64,000 bases of DNA from Rummeliibacillus pycnus_A (GCF_044359855.1 NZ_CP132291.1:1116001-1180000); one strand, 5' to 3'; counted from the first letter of the stretch, positions 24,217 through 33,484 are shown. Made by a program: numbers and translations. Notes: generated from the letters alone by a model not told the origin.

Positions 24217-26097
24217 CTATTTTGTTTTCCCTGTTTCGTTATCATAGAAGCGAAGCAAGTCACCATTGATAATCTTATCAGAGTATTCTAGTTTTTTGTT
24301 TGATTGATCAATGTAAGGTTGGCATTTTGATATATCTGTTTTTTCACCATTTTTCTTATCGTAACATACTTCACCAGCATAAACTAATTTATCTGTTACG
24401 AATCGACCATCACGGAATGTTACGAAATCCTTATGGTCTTTAGAGAATAAGTCAGTACCCATTTGCAAGTCGTCTTTCGTATCAACACCAAGTAAATGTA
24501 AAACTGTTGGTCGTACATCCATTTGGCCAGCAACTTCATGCATTTGTTTACCTACTCCTGAATGCGGAATATGGATAAAGAATGGTACTTTTTGAAGTTG
24601 AGCAGAGTCAAATGGCGTAATTGAATCTTTACCTAGATATTGAGCCATTGCTTTGTTGTGGTTTTCAGAAATACCATAGTGGTCACCATACATAACGATA
24701 ATCGAGTTATCATATAGACCAGCTTTTTTTAGATCTGTAAACAATTCTCTGATCGCTTCATCTGTATATCGTACAGTTTGGAAGTAACGATTTACAGTAT
24801 TATCATCAGAAGTATAAGGTTTGATCAATTGATCTTCTGGATCTGATGTGAATGGGAAGTGATTAGATAATGTAATCATTCGTGTATAGAAAGGTTGTGG
24901 CATTGTTTTCATAATGTTAACCGATTGGTCCATAAATGGAATATCTTTTAGACCCCAGTTAGCTGAGTTTGCATCTGTTACTTTATATGAATCTACATCA
25001 TAGAAATGTTTGATATTTAATGCTTGATACATCATATCACGATTCCAGAAACTTTTATTATTTGCATGAAGTACAGAAGTATAGTAGCCATTACCATTTA
25101 GTTTTTCTGCCATAGAGTTGAATGTATTTCCACTGTTTGTGAAGAATACTGCGCCTCGTCCTGTACCATATAAAGAGTTCTCAATAATAAACTCTGCATC
25201 AGATGTTTTACCTAAACCTGTTTGATGATAGAAATTATCAAAATAGAATGTATCTTTATCTTTTGATAGTTTATTAAGGAACGGCGTAATTTCTTGACCA
25301 TTAACCTTATTGTTAATCACAAAGTTTTGAGTAGATTCAAGTGAAACGATAATTACATTACGTTTTTTGGCAACCCCAAAGGTTTTTTTGTTATTTTCAC
25401 CTTGGTTAGATTTAACATAGTTTGTTACATCTGTTAATTCACTACCATCAGCCAAAGCACGTTGTGCATGTGATTTTGATTGAATGAAAACATCATATAA
25501 CTGATAGTTGTAAGTACCAATATTCTTTACTAATAATTCACGGTCAAAACTACGTGTTAATAATTGTGGTCTTTCAGTTTCCGCAAGGCCAAGGTTTAAG
25601 AATAACATTGCAAAAGATAATACAAAGTATGTGCGACGCATATTTGGTTTAACAACAAATGCTTCTTTTGCAACAGGCAAGAATTTAACAGCTAATATCA
25701 ATAACACGACATCAGTGAAATAGAAGATATCCGTCCAATACATTGAAGATCCTGCAGAGTTTCCTAAATCACTAAAGTTACTAGTTTGGAACAATACTGG
25801 TAATGTTATAAAGTCATTAAAGAATCTATAAAATGCTACATTACCATAATTGACTATTGATAAAATAATACTTACTGTAATCATATAGCGATTTCGTACT
25901 TTTGCTGTTTTGAAGAATAACGAAATCCCATATATAAATAACAAGAATGCAAGCGGGTTGATAATTAATATGAATTGTTGCATTGCATTTTCAATTTTCA
26001 TATCAAAACTTGTTTGATAAGTGATATATGTCTTAATCCAAGTGGTGACGATTGCAATCACCAATATTGAATGTTTAGGTAGTTTTTTGAGATTCAT
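24217..26097 (-). CDS. ltaS: lipoteichoic acid synthase (LtaS family)
   Basis: Polymerises glycerol-phosphate from phosphatidylglycerol onto the glycolipid anchor at the outer face of the membrane. 626 residues: five membrane helices in the first 200, then a linker with a possible AXA cleavage site (RALADG) and the sulfatase-fold domain. Catalytic residues are visible: Glu in IVSLESTQNF, the nucleophile Thr in GLGKTSDAEF, and Asp-His in YGDHYGIS. The frame is open to 26193, but GTAGGAGG precedes ATG 26097 by nine bases. Equivalent to B. subtilis yqgS/ltaS-type genes. Confidence 0.95.
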   Translation of the reverse strand: MNLKKLPKHSILVIAIVTTWIKTYITYQTSFDMKIENAMQQFILIINPLAFLLFIYGISLFFKTAKVRNRYMITVSIILSIVNYGNVAFYRFFNDFITLPVLFQTSNFSDLGNSAGSSMYWTDIFYFTDVVLLILAVKFLPVAKEAFVVKPNMRRTYFVLSFAMLFLNLGLAETERPQLLTRSFDRELLVKNIGTYNYQLYDVFIQSKSHAQRALADGSELTDVTNYVKSNQGENNKKTFGVAKKRNVIIVSLESTQNFVINNKVNGQEITPFLNKLSKDKDTFYFDNFYHQTGLGKTSDAEFIIENSLYGTGRGAVFFTNSGNTFNSMAEKLNGNGYYTSVLHANNKSFWNRDMMYQALNIKHFYDVDSYKVTDANSANWGLKDIPFMDQSVNIMKTMPQPFYTRMITLSNHFPFTSDPEDQLIKPYTSDDNTVNRYFQTVRYTDEAIRELFTDLKKAGLYDNSIIVMYGDHYGISENHNKAMAQYLGKDSITPFDSAQLQKVPFFIHIPHSGVGKQMHEVAGQMDVRPTVLHLLGVDTKDDLQMGTDLFSKDHKDFVTFRDGRFVTDKLVYAGEVCYDKKNGEKTDISKCQPYIDQSNKKLEYSDKIINGDLLRFYDNETGKTK

Positions 26098-26292
26098 TCC
26101 TAACATCCTCCTACTTTCTTTCGTTACAATTTTAGTTTCATAAATGAAAGAAACAAAATTCATATTAATCCTTTTTTTACAAAAACGCAACAATTTTGTT
26201 ACACATTCATTAAAATCGTAAATCTATATTAATGGATACCCCTATATAAACGAATTCATCATCAGAAGGTTTCATTGTAAAAAAAAAACTTA

Positions 26293-26505
26293 TTAATCTT
26301 TCATCTTTGCTTCTTTTTCTAATCTCAATTCTTCCATTCTCAAAATATGGCGAGCTGATTGGAATTCTTGTGATTCGATTATACCACCTTTATATAGTTC
26401 CACTAAATCCATTTCCATAAGTTGCAAATCACCAATACGATTTTTGGTATAAACAAACGTACCGAAACGTTTTAAAAACTGCATAACATCATATACTGTC
26501 TCCAA
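26293..26505 (-). CDS. yqgQ: YqgQ-type small protein (DUF910)
   Basis: 70 residues, charged and helical, without signal or membrane segment. The pattern YDVMQFLKRFGTFVYTKNR and VELYKGGIIESQEFQSAR fits YqgQ, a small helical protein of Bacilli. The start is TTG at 26505 with GGGGG upstream. In B. subtilis glcK and gluP flank yqgQ; here ltaS and yqgN do. Function not established. Confidence 0.83.
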   Translation of the reverse strand: METVYDVMQFLKRFGTFVYTKNRIGDLQLMEMDLVELYKGGIIESQEFQSARHILRMEELRLEKEAKMKD

Positions 26506-26528
26506 GGGTAAATAAGCCCCCTTTCAAT

Positions 26529-27092
26529 TCACTTACATTTTATTATCTCATTTTCAGTGATAATTTTTTCAATAGGTACATCATAATCATCTGTCGGGAT
26601 TTTTTCAACTACCTGCATTAGAAACGCCAAAGAAATCGTTGGATTCTTAAAATTCGACAAAAATCGATCATAGTAACCACCACCGAATCCAAGTCTGAAA
26701 CCTTGTCTATCATATGCAAGGCCCGGTACAATTAAACAATCAATTTGTTCTTTAGTAATTTTAGCTGTTAAATGCGGAATCGGCTCTGAAAGCTGCATGT
26801 AAACTTTCTCTAGTTGTTCAAAAGACGTAATTTCATAAAATGTCATCATTCTTGTTTTAGGTTCGCATTTCGGTACAACAACCTTTTTTCCATCGTTCCA
26901 TAATGTTTCGATTAAGGTCCACGTTTCCACTTCTGGAAATGCAGAAAGTGTAATACCAATGATGTTTGCGTTTTTTACAGCTTTTTCTTGAAGTAGTTGT
27001 TTATGTATAAGTTTAGATTTTTCGTTATAAGTAGACTGTGAAAGTTTTTTTAAATCATTCATTATTATTTTTCGAAGTTCTTTTTTATGCAT
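26529..27092 (-). CDS. yqgN: 5-formyltetrahydrofolate cyclo-ligase
   Basis: Converts 5-formyl-THF to 5,10-methenyl-THF with ATP. 187 residues. The signature region LGFGGGYYDRFL with preceding YDRQGFR, and the N-terminal KKELRKIIMNDLKKLS basic helix, are typical. AAGGAG lies before the ATG. It sits between yqgQ and rpmG and joins the one-carbon theme with gcvT, although in a different operon. Confidence 0.95.
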   Translation of the reverse strand: MHKKELRKIIMNDLKKLSQSTYNEKSKLIHKQLLQEKAVKNANIIGITLSAFPEVETWTLIETLWNDGKKVVVPKCEPKTRMMTFYEITSFEQLEKVYMQLSEPIPHLTAKITKEQIDCLIVPGLAYDRQGFRLGFGGGYYDRFLSNFKNPTISLAFLMQVVEKIPTDDYDVPIEKIITENEIIKCK

Positions 27093-27128
27093 ACGTCTTT
27101 CACTCCTTTTTCTCTAAAAATGGAAAAA

Positions 27129-27152
27129 GCCAAAACCACAAAGGGTTTTGGC
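27129..27152 (-). terminator. terminator of rpmG
   Basis: GCCAAAACC pairs with GGTTTTGGC around six bases; on the minus strand a T run follows. Confidence 0.85.
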
Positions 27153-27160
27153 AATGAGCA

Positions 27161-27310
27161 TTATTTCGTTTCACGGTGAAGTGTCATTTTGTGATCACGA
27201 GAACAATATTTTTTCAATTCAAGACGTTCTGGATTGTTACGTTTGTTTTTCTTTGAAATGTAGTTACGTTCGCCACATTCAGTGCAAGCTAATGTAATAT
27301 TAACGCGCAT
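27161..27310 (-). CDS. rpmG: 50S ribosomal protein L33
   Basis: 49 residues, MRVNITLACTECGERNY to LHRETK. This is the zinc-binding (C+) L33 pattern, with CTEC and a third Cys in KKYCSRDH, as in B. subtilis RpmGA. GGGAGGG precedes the ATG at 27310; the longer open frame upstream is not coding. Confidence 0.97.
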   Translation of the reverse strand: MRVNITLACTECGERNYISKKNKRNNPERLELKKYCSRDHKMTLHRETK

Positions 27311-27478
27311 TGTTATCCCTCCCACTCTATATAAAGAATAAAATGTCTTAGTGAGCATGATTTATACGACTAGACCATTATATCATATATTGCGAAAAAA
27401 TCTACTGTCATTTCTAATTAGAATTTGATATGTTACAATTAAATATACAACTATATATCCATCATGAGGTGAATGAAA

Positions 27479-27862
27479 ATGGACTTATCGCTCATTTTGA
27501 TTATTGTTGGGATTCTCATCATCATTGCATCCTTTTTTGTCGGAAATCAATCAAAACAATTAGAAAAAGATGTTGAAGAATTATCCCTTAACTTTTATCA
27601 AGAGGCACACCAATTAAAACGTCGTTTAAAAGTAGTAGAAGAAGAATTATTAATTGAGCCACAAACTTTTGCAAAACAAAAAAAGAAAGTAAGTCCAAAG
27701 CCAAACGCGAAAGTAGGCATTAATGGCATTCATCAAATCTTGATTAGCCAAGTTCTAACTTTACATAAACAAGGCTATAACACAGATGAAATAAGTAATC
27801 GCTCTGCCCTATCATCTGATCAAGTAAAAGCCATCATAGCTTCTGGGGGCTATAGCCTATGA
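27479..27862 (+). CDS. membrane-anchored protein with SwrB-like layout
   Basis: One N-terminal helix (LSLILIIVGILIIIASFFVG), a coiled-coil-like region (KQLEKDVEELSLNFYQEAHQLKRRLKVVEEE), a basic linker and a C-terminal HTH-like patch (ILTLHKQGYNTDEISNRSALSSDQVKAII-like). Anchor, coil and small helical end resemble SwrB/DUF6115 proteins of Bacilli. About 128 residues; ATG 27479 has better spacing to GAGGTG than ATG 27473. It overlaps the next gene by the ATGA quartet, so the two are co-translated. Confidence 0.75.
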   Translation: MDLSLILIIVGILIIIASFFVGNQSKQLEKDVEELSLNFYQEAHQLKRRLKVVEEELLIEPQTFAKQKKKVSPKPNAKVGINGIHQILISQVLTLHKQGYNTDEISNRSALSSDQVKAIIASGGYSL

Positions 27863-28341
27863 TGAAGTCTTCATTGCGTTCATTTGGTATAGGCATTTTC
27901 TTCGCAGGCGCTATCTTAGCGATTAATAATCATTTCGATCAAAACACGTCTGCAAGTACAAAGACTACTATAAAATCAACAAATTCTGATCAAAAAGGCA
28001 CTGTTGTTATTAAGAAAGCAGAACTTGCTACTTTAAAAGCAGAAGCTGCTGATGCAAAAGCACAATTAGCAAAAATTCAAACTGATTATAATAACTTAAA
28101 AACAGATCAAACAACTAAAAAAGACAGTGTAAAAACATATACTTTGATGATAAAAAGAGGAATGGGTACTGCAGAGGTTAGTAAAGCATTGAAAACTGGT
28201 GGCATTGTAAAAGACGATGCGGAATTCGAACGATATATTATTAATAAAAATGAAGCAAAAGACATACAGATTGGTGATTATAAACTTACATCAGATATGA
28301 CCCATGCAGAAATATTAAAAATTATTACTAAGGCAAAATAG
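27859..28341 (+). CDS. membrane-anchored protein with MltG/LysM-like C-terminus
   Basis: 160 residues: an N-terminal hydrophobic anchor (FGIGIFFAGAILAI), a Ser/Thr/Lys linker, an Ala-rich coiled coil (KAELATLKAEAADAKAQLAKIQ), and an end domain (LMIKRGMGTAEVSKALKTGGIVKDDAEFERYI to IQIGDYKL). That end resembles the LysM-like subdomain of the endolytic transglycosylase MltG, but the catalytic YceG domain is absent. Possibly a cell-wall-binding accessory protein. Coupled to the preceding gene by an ATGA overlap. Confidence 0.75.
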   Translation: MMKSSLRSFGIGIFFAGAILAINNHFDQNTSASTKTTIKSTNSDQKGTVVIKKAELATLKAEAADAKAQLAKIQTDYNNLKTDQTTKKDSVKTYTLMIKRGMGTAEVSKALKTGGIVKDDAEFERYIINKNEAKDIQIGDYKLTSDMTHAEILKIITKAK

Positions 28342-28342
28342 A

Positions 28343-28391
28343 AAAAAGATGTTTCATAAGTGAAAGAATCCACTTGTGAAACATCTTTTTC
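28343..28391 (+). terminator. terminator of the two-gene unit
   Basis: AAAAGATGTTTCA pairs with TGAAACATCTTTT, extended by AAGTG/CACTT, with T run. Confidence 0.88.
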
Positions 28392-28596
28392 AATTGAAGT
28401 TATTAATGATGGAGTATTTATATAGCTATGCTAATGAATACAATTGAACTTGTATATTATTTGCTCATTTCGGCGATTTGCTTGCTCTTTTTTAAATTAT
28501 ATTTTTCATTTCATTAACTTTCATCATAATAATATAGCAATACAAGATTTTTATAATCAATTTTCGCCTATTTTTACTTTTTCTGTGCCTTTTCTA

Positions 28597-28700
28597 CGTT
28601 CCTGCGGGACTTTCAGCTCAAGCTTTTCCCGTAGGACTACCTCAATGAATTAACATAGCACGAAAGAAATACGAATGCATTTTCGTGGATTCGCCGTCAA
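28597..28700. repeat. second copy of the GC-rich intergenic repeat
   Basis: 28597-28636 matches 21561-21600 at 39 of 40 bases. 28651-28697 (agcacgaa, then acgaatgcattttcgtgga) resembles about 1083-1130. The rest of 28392-28790 is AT-rich and I see no gene in it. Confidence 0.75.
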
Positions 28701-28786
28701 AAGTAAAAAGATGAATAAAATTGGATGTCATTAACTGTTCCATTATTTTAGATGAATTTTGCAATATGAAATTGATTTATTAAAAT

Positions 28787-28822
28787 AAAAAAAGCTATCC
28801 AAAAATTTTTTTGGATAACTCC
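28787..28822 (-). terminator. terminator of pstB-phoU
   Basis: On the minus strand, AGTTATCCAAAAA pairs with TTTTTGGATAGCT and a run of seven T follows. Confidence 0.85.
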
Positions 28823-28825
28823 TTT

Positions 28826-29482
28826 TTATGAATTTAGGGCAAATCGTTTACCTTGTACGATAAAGAATAATGCTTCGGCAAGGTTCGTTGCATGGTCTGC
28901 TGCTCTTTCGATATATTTGCAAATTAATGCTAATTGAATTGCCTGACTACTTGCATTCTCAGTTGAAGCCATTTGTTCGATTGCCGTCATCGTTTCGCCA
29001 TAATAACGGTCAATTTGATCATCTCGAAGAGCAATTTCTTTTGCTTTCTCGATATCCTCTTGAACAAATGCGTCTAGCATTTCTTTTAGCATCGTAATAG
29101 TTAATTGCCCCATTTCACGCAATTGTTTTTCAGGATAAGGATTGGGGTTCTTTCCTATTCGAATCGTTTCTTTTCCAATATTAACAGCATAATCACCAAT
29201 TCGTTCCATATCTTGAGCAGCTCTTATAATAGAAACTAATCGACGTAGGTCTGTTGCAACGGGTTGTTGCTTTGTAATTAATAAGATAATTTCATCGTGC
29301 AGATGTTCTTCCAGACGATTGATAAAGCGATCTTGCTCGATAATGACAAGAGCTCCATCAATATTTTTTCCAAATAGTACTTCTAGTGATTTTTCAAATG
29401 CTTGAATTGAACGTTCACAAAGGTCTACTAACAGATTTTGCACACGAATTAAATCTTTATCATATTTTTCACGAGGTGTCAT
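28826..29482 (-). CDS. phoU: phosphate signalling regulator PhoU
   Basis: 218 residues in two repeats of the three-helix PhoU domain, with E/DxxxD metal motifs (RAAQDMERIGDYAVNIG and CKYIERAADHATNLAEA). PhoU links the Pst transporter to phosphate signalling. GGAGG precedes the ATG. It is 12 bases downstream of pstB. Here its usual partners pstS and pstC are missing and pstA is broken, so its present role is uncertain. Confidence 0.95.
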   Translation of the reverse strand: MTPREKYDKDLIRVQNLLVDLCERSIQAFEKSLEVLFGKNIDGALVIIEQDRFINRLEEHLHDEIILLITKQQPVATDLRRLVSIIRAAQDMERIGDYAVNIGKETIRIGKNPNPYPEKQLREMGQLTITMLKEMLDAFVQEDIEKAKEIALRDDQIDRYYGETMTAIEQMASTENASSQAIQLALICKYIERAADHATNLAEALFFIVQGKRFALNS

Positions 29483-29494
29483 TCTATTTCCTCC

Positions 29495-30322
29495 TTATCC
29501 GAATCGTCCAGAAATATAATCTTCTGTTCTTTTATCTGATGGTGTTGAGAATAATTTATTTGTATCATCAAATTCAATTACTTCACCATTTAAAAAGAAT
29601 GCTGTTTTATCGGAAATACGTGCAGCTTGTTGCATGTTGTGCGTTACGATAATAATGGAATAGTTTTGTTTAAGTTCTTGTACAAGTTCTTCCACTTTTA
29701 AAGTAGAAATAGGATCAAGTGCTGATGTTGGTTCATCCATTAAAATAACATCTGGTTCGATAGCTAAACAACGTGCTATACAAATACGTTGCTGTTGGCC
29801 ACCAGAAAGTCCGTATGCACTTTGGTTAAGACGATCTTTTACATCATCCCAAATAGCTGCTCCTCGTAAACTTTTCTCAACGATTTCATCTAATACTTTT
29901 TTATTTTTAACACCGTGGATTCTAGGTCCATAAGCTATATTGTCATAGATTGATTTTGGAAATGGATTCGGTTTTTGGAAAACCATCCCTACTTTCGTGC
30001 GTAATTCCTCTACTCTATAGCTTTTATCTAGAATATTACGTTCACGATATACGATTTCTCCAGTAGTACGAACAATTGGAACAAGTTCTACCATGCGATT
30101 TAATGTTTTTATATATGTCGATTTACCACAACCAGATGGTCCAATTATAGCAGTAACATCATTTTCAAAAATATCAAGATTAATATCTTTTAATGCTTGT
30201 TGCTCACCGTACCATAGATTCAAATTTTTTGTTTGGTAAACAGTCTTTTTCTTTTCTGGTTGAAGTACTTTTAGATCTTCCACTAAACTTTCATCAGTTT
30301 CTTTCACTTGAACTTTCAACAT
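29495..30322 (-). CDS. pstB: phosphate ABC transporter ATP-binding protein PstB
   Basis: 275 residues. NLWYGEQQALKDINLDI opens the ABC domain; Walker A GPSGCGKSTYIKTLNRM, the PstB segment VGMVFQKPNPFPKSIYDNIA, signature LSGGQQQR, Walker B VILMDEPTSALDP and switch His ITHNM are intact (printed as VTHNM). AGTAGGAGG places the start at ATG 30322; the open frame above it is the pstA remnant reading through. The transporter cannot be complete from this locus alone. Confidence 0.95.
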   Translation of the reverse strand: MLKVQVKETDESLVEDLKVLQPEKKKTVYQTKNLNLWYGEQQALKDINLDIFENDVTAIIGPSGCGKSTYIKTLNRMVELVPIVRTTGEIVYRERNILDKSYRVEELRTKVGMVFQKPNPFPKSIYDNIAYGPRIHGVKNKKVLDEIVEKSLRGAAIWDDVKDRLNQSAYGLSGGQQQRICIARCLAIEPDVILMDEPTSALDPISTLKVEELVQELKQNYSIIIVTHNMQQAARISDKTAFFLNGEVIEFDDTNKLFSTPSDKRTEDYISGRFG

Positions 30323-30382
30323 TATATTTCCTCCTACTATTAATAGCGTTTTTGGAATTTGTATCAGATGAAGATTGCGTCG

Positions 30383-30585
30383 AACTCCTACTAAGTTTGT
30401 AGTATTCATTCTGATAAAATCGGTCATTTTATTTTTTGCATATTCTTCAAGATAAAACGCTATGCCAGCACCGAGTAAAAGTGAAACTGGTGCAACACCA
30501 ATTAGAATCGATTAAAGTAGCTGCGTGAATATCAGCCTTTTAGGAATCAAGAAGAAAAATTGCCCAGGAAATCAAAAACACTCCC
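30383..30585 (-). pseudogene. pstA: pstA remnant (phosphate permease fragment)
   Basis: Just upstream of pstB the minus strand reads GVAPVSLLLGAGIAFYLEEY followed by AKNKMTDFIRMNTTNLVGV. This is the PstA permease segment (B. subtilis has GVGGGVFMAEY and NNKVTDFIRT there), ending right where PSIVYG should follow. Further upstream, in another frame and after stops, GVFLISWAIF and KADIHAATLI fit the preceding part of PstA. So one frameshift, a stop codon and a large 3' deletion have left about 70 codons. The rest of 30586-30870 has no recognisable gene. Confidence 0.68.
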
Positions 30586-30874
30586 TTGGGTATTACTCCT
30601 ATTAATCAAAATTCCTAATGTTTTAACTCGAATAAAGTAGCAATTTGAAAGATTGCTTTCCAAAGGAATTGTTTTATTTATTACAATACTCACTATAAAG
30701 CCGGAATGTTGAGGTTATATAAATTTAATGTTATTAATTATTATTGTTTTGTAAATGTAATGTAAATTGCTCATTATAGCCATTATTTCTTCTATTATTC
30801 CTGCTGGAGATTTTTTCTGTTACAACATCAGAAGTTTCATTTTCATACAAGCATAGCCTATATATTAAAAGAAT

Positions 30875-30905
30875 AAAAAACACAGTGATTGATAATCACT
30901 GTGCT
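30875..30905 (-). terminator. terminator of pbpA
   Basis: On the minus strand, CACAGTGATT pairs with AATCACTGTG around three bases, followed by six T. Confidence 0.88.
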
Positions 30906-30946
30906 CTATTTAATATAGAAGAAACTCATAGTTTCTTACGAAAATT

Positions 30947-33133
30947 TTATTGTGCTGTATTTGTTGAACCTTTAGATGGTGTTTTTGTTATCTTTTGATT
31001 CACAGTTTCTTGACTGGTTTTTAAATCTTTCTTGTGTAAATCGAAATAAGTTTCAACTGCTTGTCGAGCAATTATATTATTAATTGCTGTGTAAGTTTCG
31101 GTCGTTGTAACCCATGGAACGACTACCGCATAGGCAATTTCTGGATTTTTATACGGTGCAAAACCAATATGTGTAATTGACAAAGTTTGAGTCCCATATG
31201 CAGCTGTTTTTGGTCCATAATATACTACCTGAGCTGTACCTGTTTTACCAGCAGCATCAAATTTGGCATCTCTGAAATATTTAGCAGCAGAACCTTGACT
31301 ACCAAAGTAAACTTGATGCATCCCTTGTTTCACATGGTCAATTTCATATTGTGAGTTATCGATTGTATTCAATACTGTAGGTCCAACCTCTTCAACTAAT
31401 GGCCCAAGGTTTTTACCATCTTTTGAAGGTTCGCGAACTTCTTTTACAACATGTGGTTGTATTCGTTTTCCTCCATTGGCAATGGTAGATACATATTGAG
31501 CAAGTTGAAGCGGTGTAAATGTATCAAATTGCCCAATTGCTAAGTCGAGTAATTTACCTGGAAGGAGTTCTTCCCCTTTAAAGCCTGCGAATTCACCAGG
31601 TAAGTCAATACCAGTATCAACTCCTAAACCAAATTGCGCATAGGAATTTCGAATTTTTGTAAAATCACTTGGTTTTACGTGCAATGCCATATTTGGTACA
31701 TAATTGACACCGGCAATCTTCATCGCTGTTTGGAACATATAAGAGTTCGAAGATCGTTCAATAGCCGTTAAATCTGACATTGGAATAGCCCCTGAACGGT
31801 TAAAGATAGATGATTTTGGTTTCGTACCTGCAAGTTTAATTGGTTGGTCAACTAAGACTTGACCCGGAGTTATAGCATTTAGTTTATAACCTGTCAATAA
31901 AGTTGCTGGTTTTACTACAGAACCTACTTCATAGGCAGATGTGAAAGTACCAATTGAATAATCATTTACAACTGTTCGACCATTTTTATCAGTATCTAAT
32001 TTTTTTCCAACCATTGATAGCACATCACCGGTATTCGGGTTCATCATCACAAGAAATGCTCGATCCAATAGACTAGATGCGCCAGATGCTTTTGCAGCCA
32101 ACAATTGTTGTTCTACAAGCTTTTCTAATTTAGTTTGAAGTTGACTATCAATTGTTAATACCAAGTCTTTCCCTGGCGCACCATTATAGATTGATTTCGT
32201 ATCAACTACTTTACCTTTACCATTTGTTTCGTTTTTCACTACGGCTTTTTGACCTTGAAGTAGTTCTTCATATTGGGCTTCAAGATAACTTTTCCCAACG
32301 CGGTCATTTCGTGAATAGCCACGTGCTAAATAATAGTCTAACTTATCTTTTGGAATACCCTCAGCTGGAGATGTTGTAGAGCCAAGAATACTTAGATCAG
32401 AGTTTTTAACACGAGCCCAGTCTGTAGTTGTGTTGACATTTGGCAAGTCATTTAAATGTTCTGATACAACCGCAAACTCTTTATCTGTTACATTATCACT
32501 CTTAATGATTTGTGGAGATAAGTTGTACCCTGCTACCATTTTGCTGTAAATCGCTAAAACTTGTAAGTCTTTTTTCGTTAAACTTTTCAGCTCTGACTTT
32601 GTAATACGTTCTCGTACTAATTTATCGATCTCAGCTTGCTTATCTGTAGCAGCTATTTTTTGGTTTTTATTAATCGCATCTTGTTCACTTTTCGAAACCT
32701 TTGCATAAGCTTCTTTATTATGAAGCTTGATCCAAAAATCTTGTTTATCTCGTAATGCAATTTTACTTGTATCCATCTTAATGAGCGTTGCTAATTTTCT
32801 TGCTGTATTTAACATTTCATCGCTCGTTGTCGATTGAAGTTTTGTATACGTAATCGCATTTTTCGGCTTATTATCGACTAATACTCTTCCTTGACTATCA
32901 TAAATTCGTCCCCTTGGAACACTAGTATTAACTGTTACTTCTTCTGTTTGCTGTAATGCTCTAACATAATCGCTACCTTTTACAATTTGCATGTAACCCA
33001 ATCGTAAAATAAGAATTGAAAATAGCACAAAAATCGAGAAGAAAAGTATATTCATACGAAAAGACAAATTTGCACGCTGTTTCGCTTTGACACTTGATGC
33101 ACGTTTCTTTGTATTTTTGTTTTTTTTGCGCAT
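30947..33133 (-). CDS. pbpA: class B penicillin-binding protein (PbpA/PBP2 type)
   Basis: A monofunctional transpeptidase for cell-wall crosslinking, related to the elongation PBPs. 728 residues: a basic cytoplasmic N-terminus, one helix (MNILFFSIFVLFSILILRLGYMQ), the PBP dimerisation domain opening VPRGRIYDSQGRVLVDN, and the transpeptidase domain. Catalytic motifs are SVVK, SSNSY-type SxN and AAGKTGTAQ. The tail is Ser/Thr/Lys-rich. GGGGG lies before ATG 33133. B. subtilis pbpA has the same neighbours (sodA, pst). Confidence 0.95.
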   Translation of the reverse strand: MRKKNKNTKKRASSVKAKQRANLSFRMNILFFSIFVLFSILILRLGYMQIVKGSDYVRALQQTEEVTVNTSVPRGRIYDSQGRVLVDNKPKNAITYTKLQSTTSDEMLNTARKLATLIKMDTSKIALRDKQDFWIKLHNKEAYAKVSKSEQDAINKNQKIAATDKQAEIDKLVRERITKSELKSLTKKDLQVLAIYSKMVAGYNLSPQIIKSDNVTDKEFAVVSEHLNDLPNVNTTTDWARVKNSDLSILGSTTSPAEGIPKDKLDYYLARGYSRNDRVGKSYLEAQYEELLQGQKAVVKNETNGKGKVVDTKSIYNGAPGKDLVLTIDSQLQTKLEKLVEQQLLAAKASGASSLLDRAFLVMMNPNTGDVLSMVGKKLDTDKNGRTVVNDYSIGTFTSAYEVGSVVKPATLLTGYKLNAITPGQVLVDQPIKLAGTKPKSSIFNRSGAIPMSDLTAIERSSNSYMFQTAMKIAGVNYVPNMALHVKPSDFTKIRNSYAQFGLGVDTGIDLPGEFAGFKGEELLPGKLLDLAIGQFDTFTPLQLAQYVSTIANGGKRIQPHVVKEVREPSKDGKNLGPLVEEVGPTVLNTIDNSQYEIDHVKQGMHQVYFGSQGSAAKYFRDAKFDAAGKTGTAQVVYYGPKTAAYGTQTLSITHIGFAPYKNPEIAYAVVVPWVTTTETYTAINNIIARQAVETYFDLHKKDLKTSQETVNQKITKTPSKGSTNTAQ

Positions 33134-33431
33134 GCATTTAGCCCCCTTTCCGCTCAAATCACAATTAGTAGTATATCATTTTTCAACACAAAAAACATAA
33201 AACTATTGGTTGAAAATGAATAATTGCATGTTTCCAAAATCATAGGGAGTTAGCACGTTTCTTGCCTATGTAAATGTGGATGAACGAGCTGATTTCGCTT
33301 TAGCAAATTCCAGCTCCACTCGCCAACTCCTCGAGGTCGAATAACCTATCCTCAGCGGTAACAATCTCCTCTTCGGGAACAGAATATTTGATTGTAGGAG
33401 TACACGAGCGTGTTCCTCATTTATAATAAAA

Positions 33432-33465
33432 AACACACATCTTACTGACGCGTAAGATGTGTGCT
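33432..33465 (-). terminator. terminator of sodA
   Basis: ACACACATCTTAC pairs with GTAAGATGTGTG; a T run follows on the minus strand. The 33134-33431 spacer between pbpA and sodA has a GC-richer patch (33300-33420) but no gene that I can see. Confidence 0.88.
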
Positions 33466-33484
33466 TTGTTCCATTATTATTGGA

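Noticed and set aside
28444..28653. 69-codon plus-strand frame before phoU
   Set aside because: Low-complexity F/I/N content, no ribosome site, ends inside a repeat copy.
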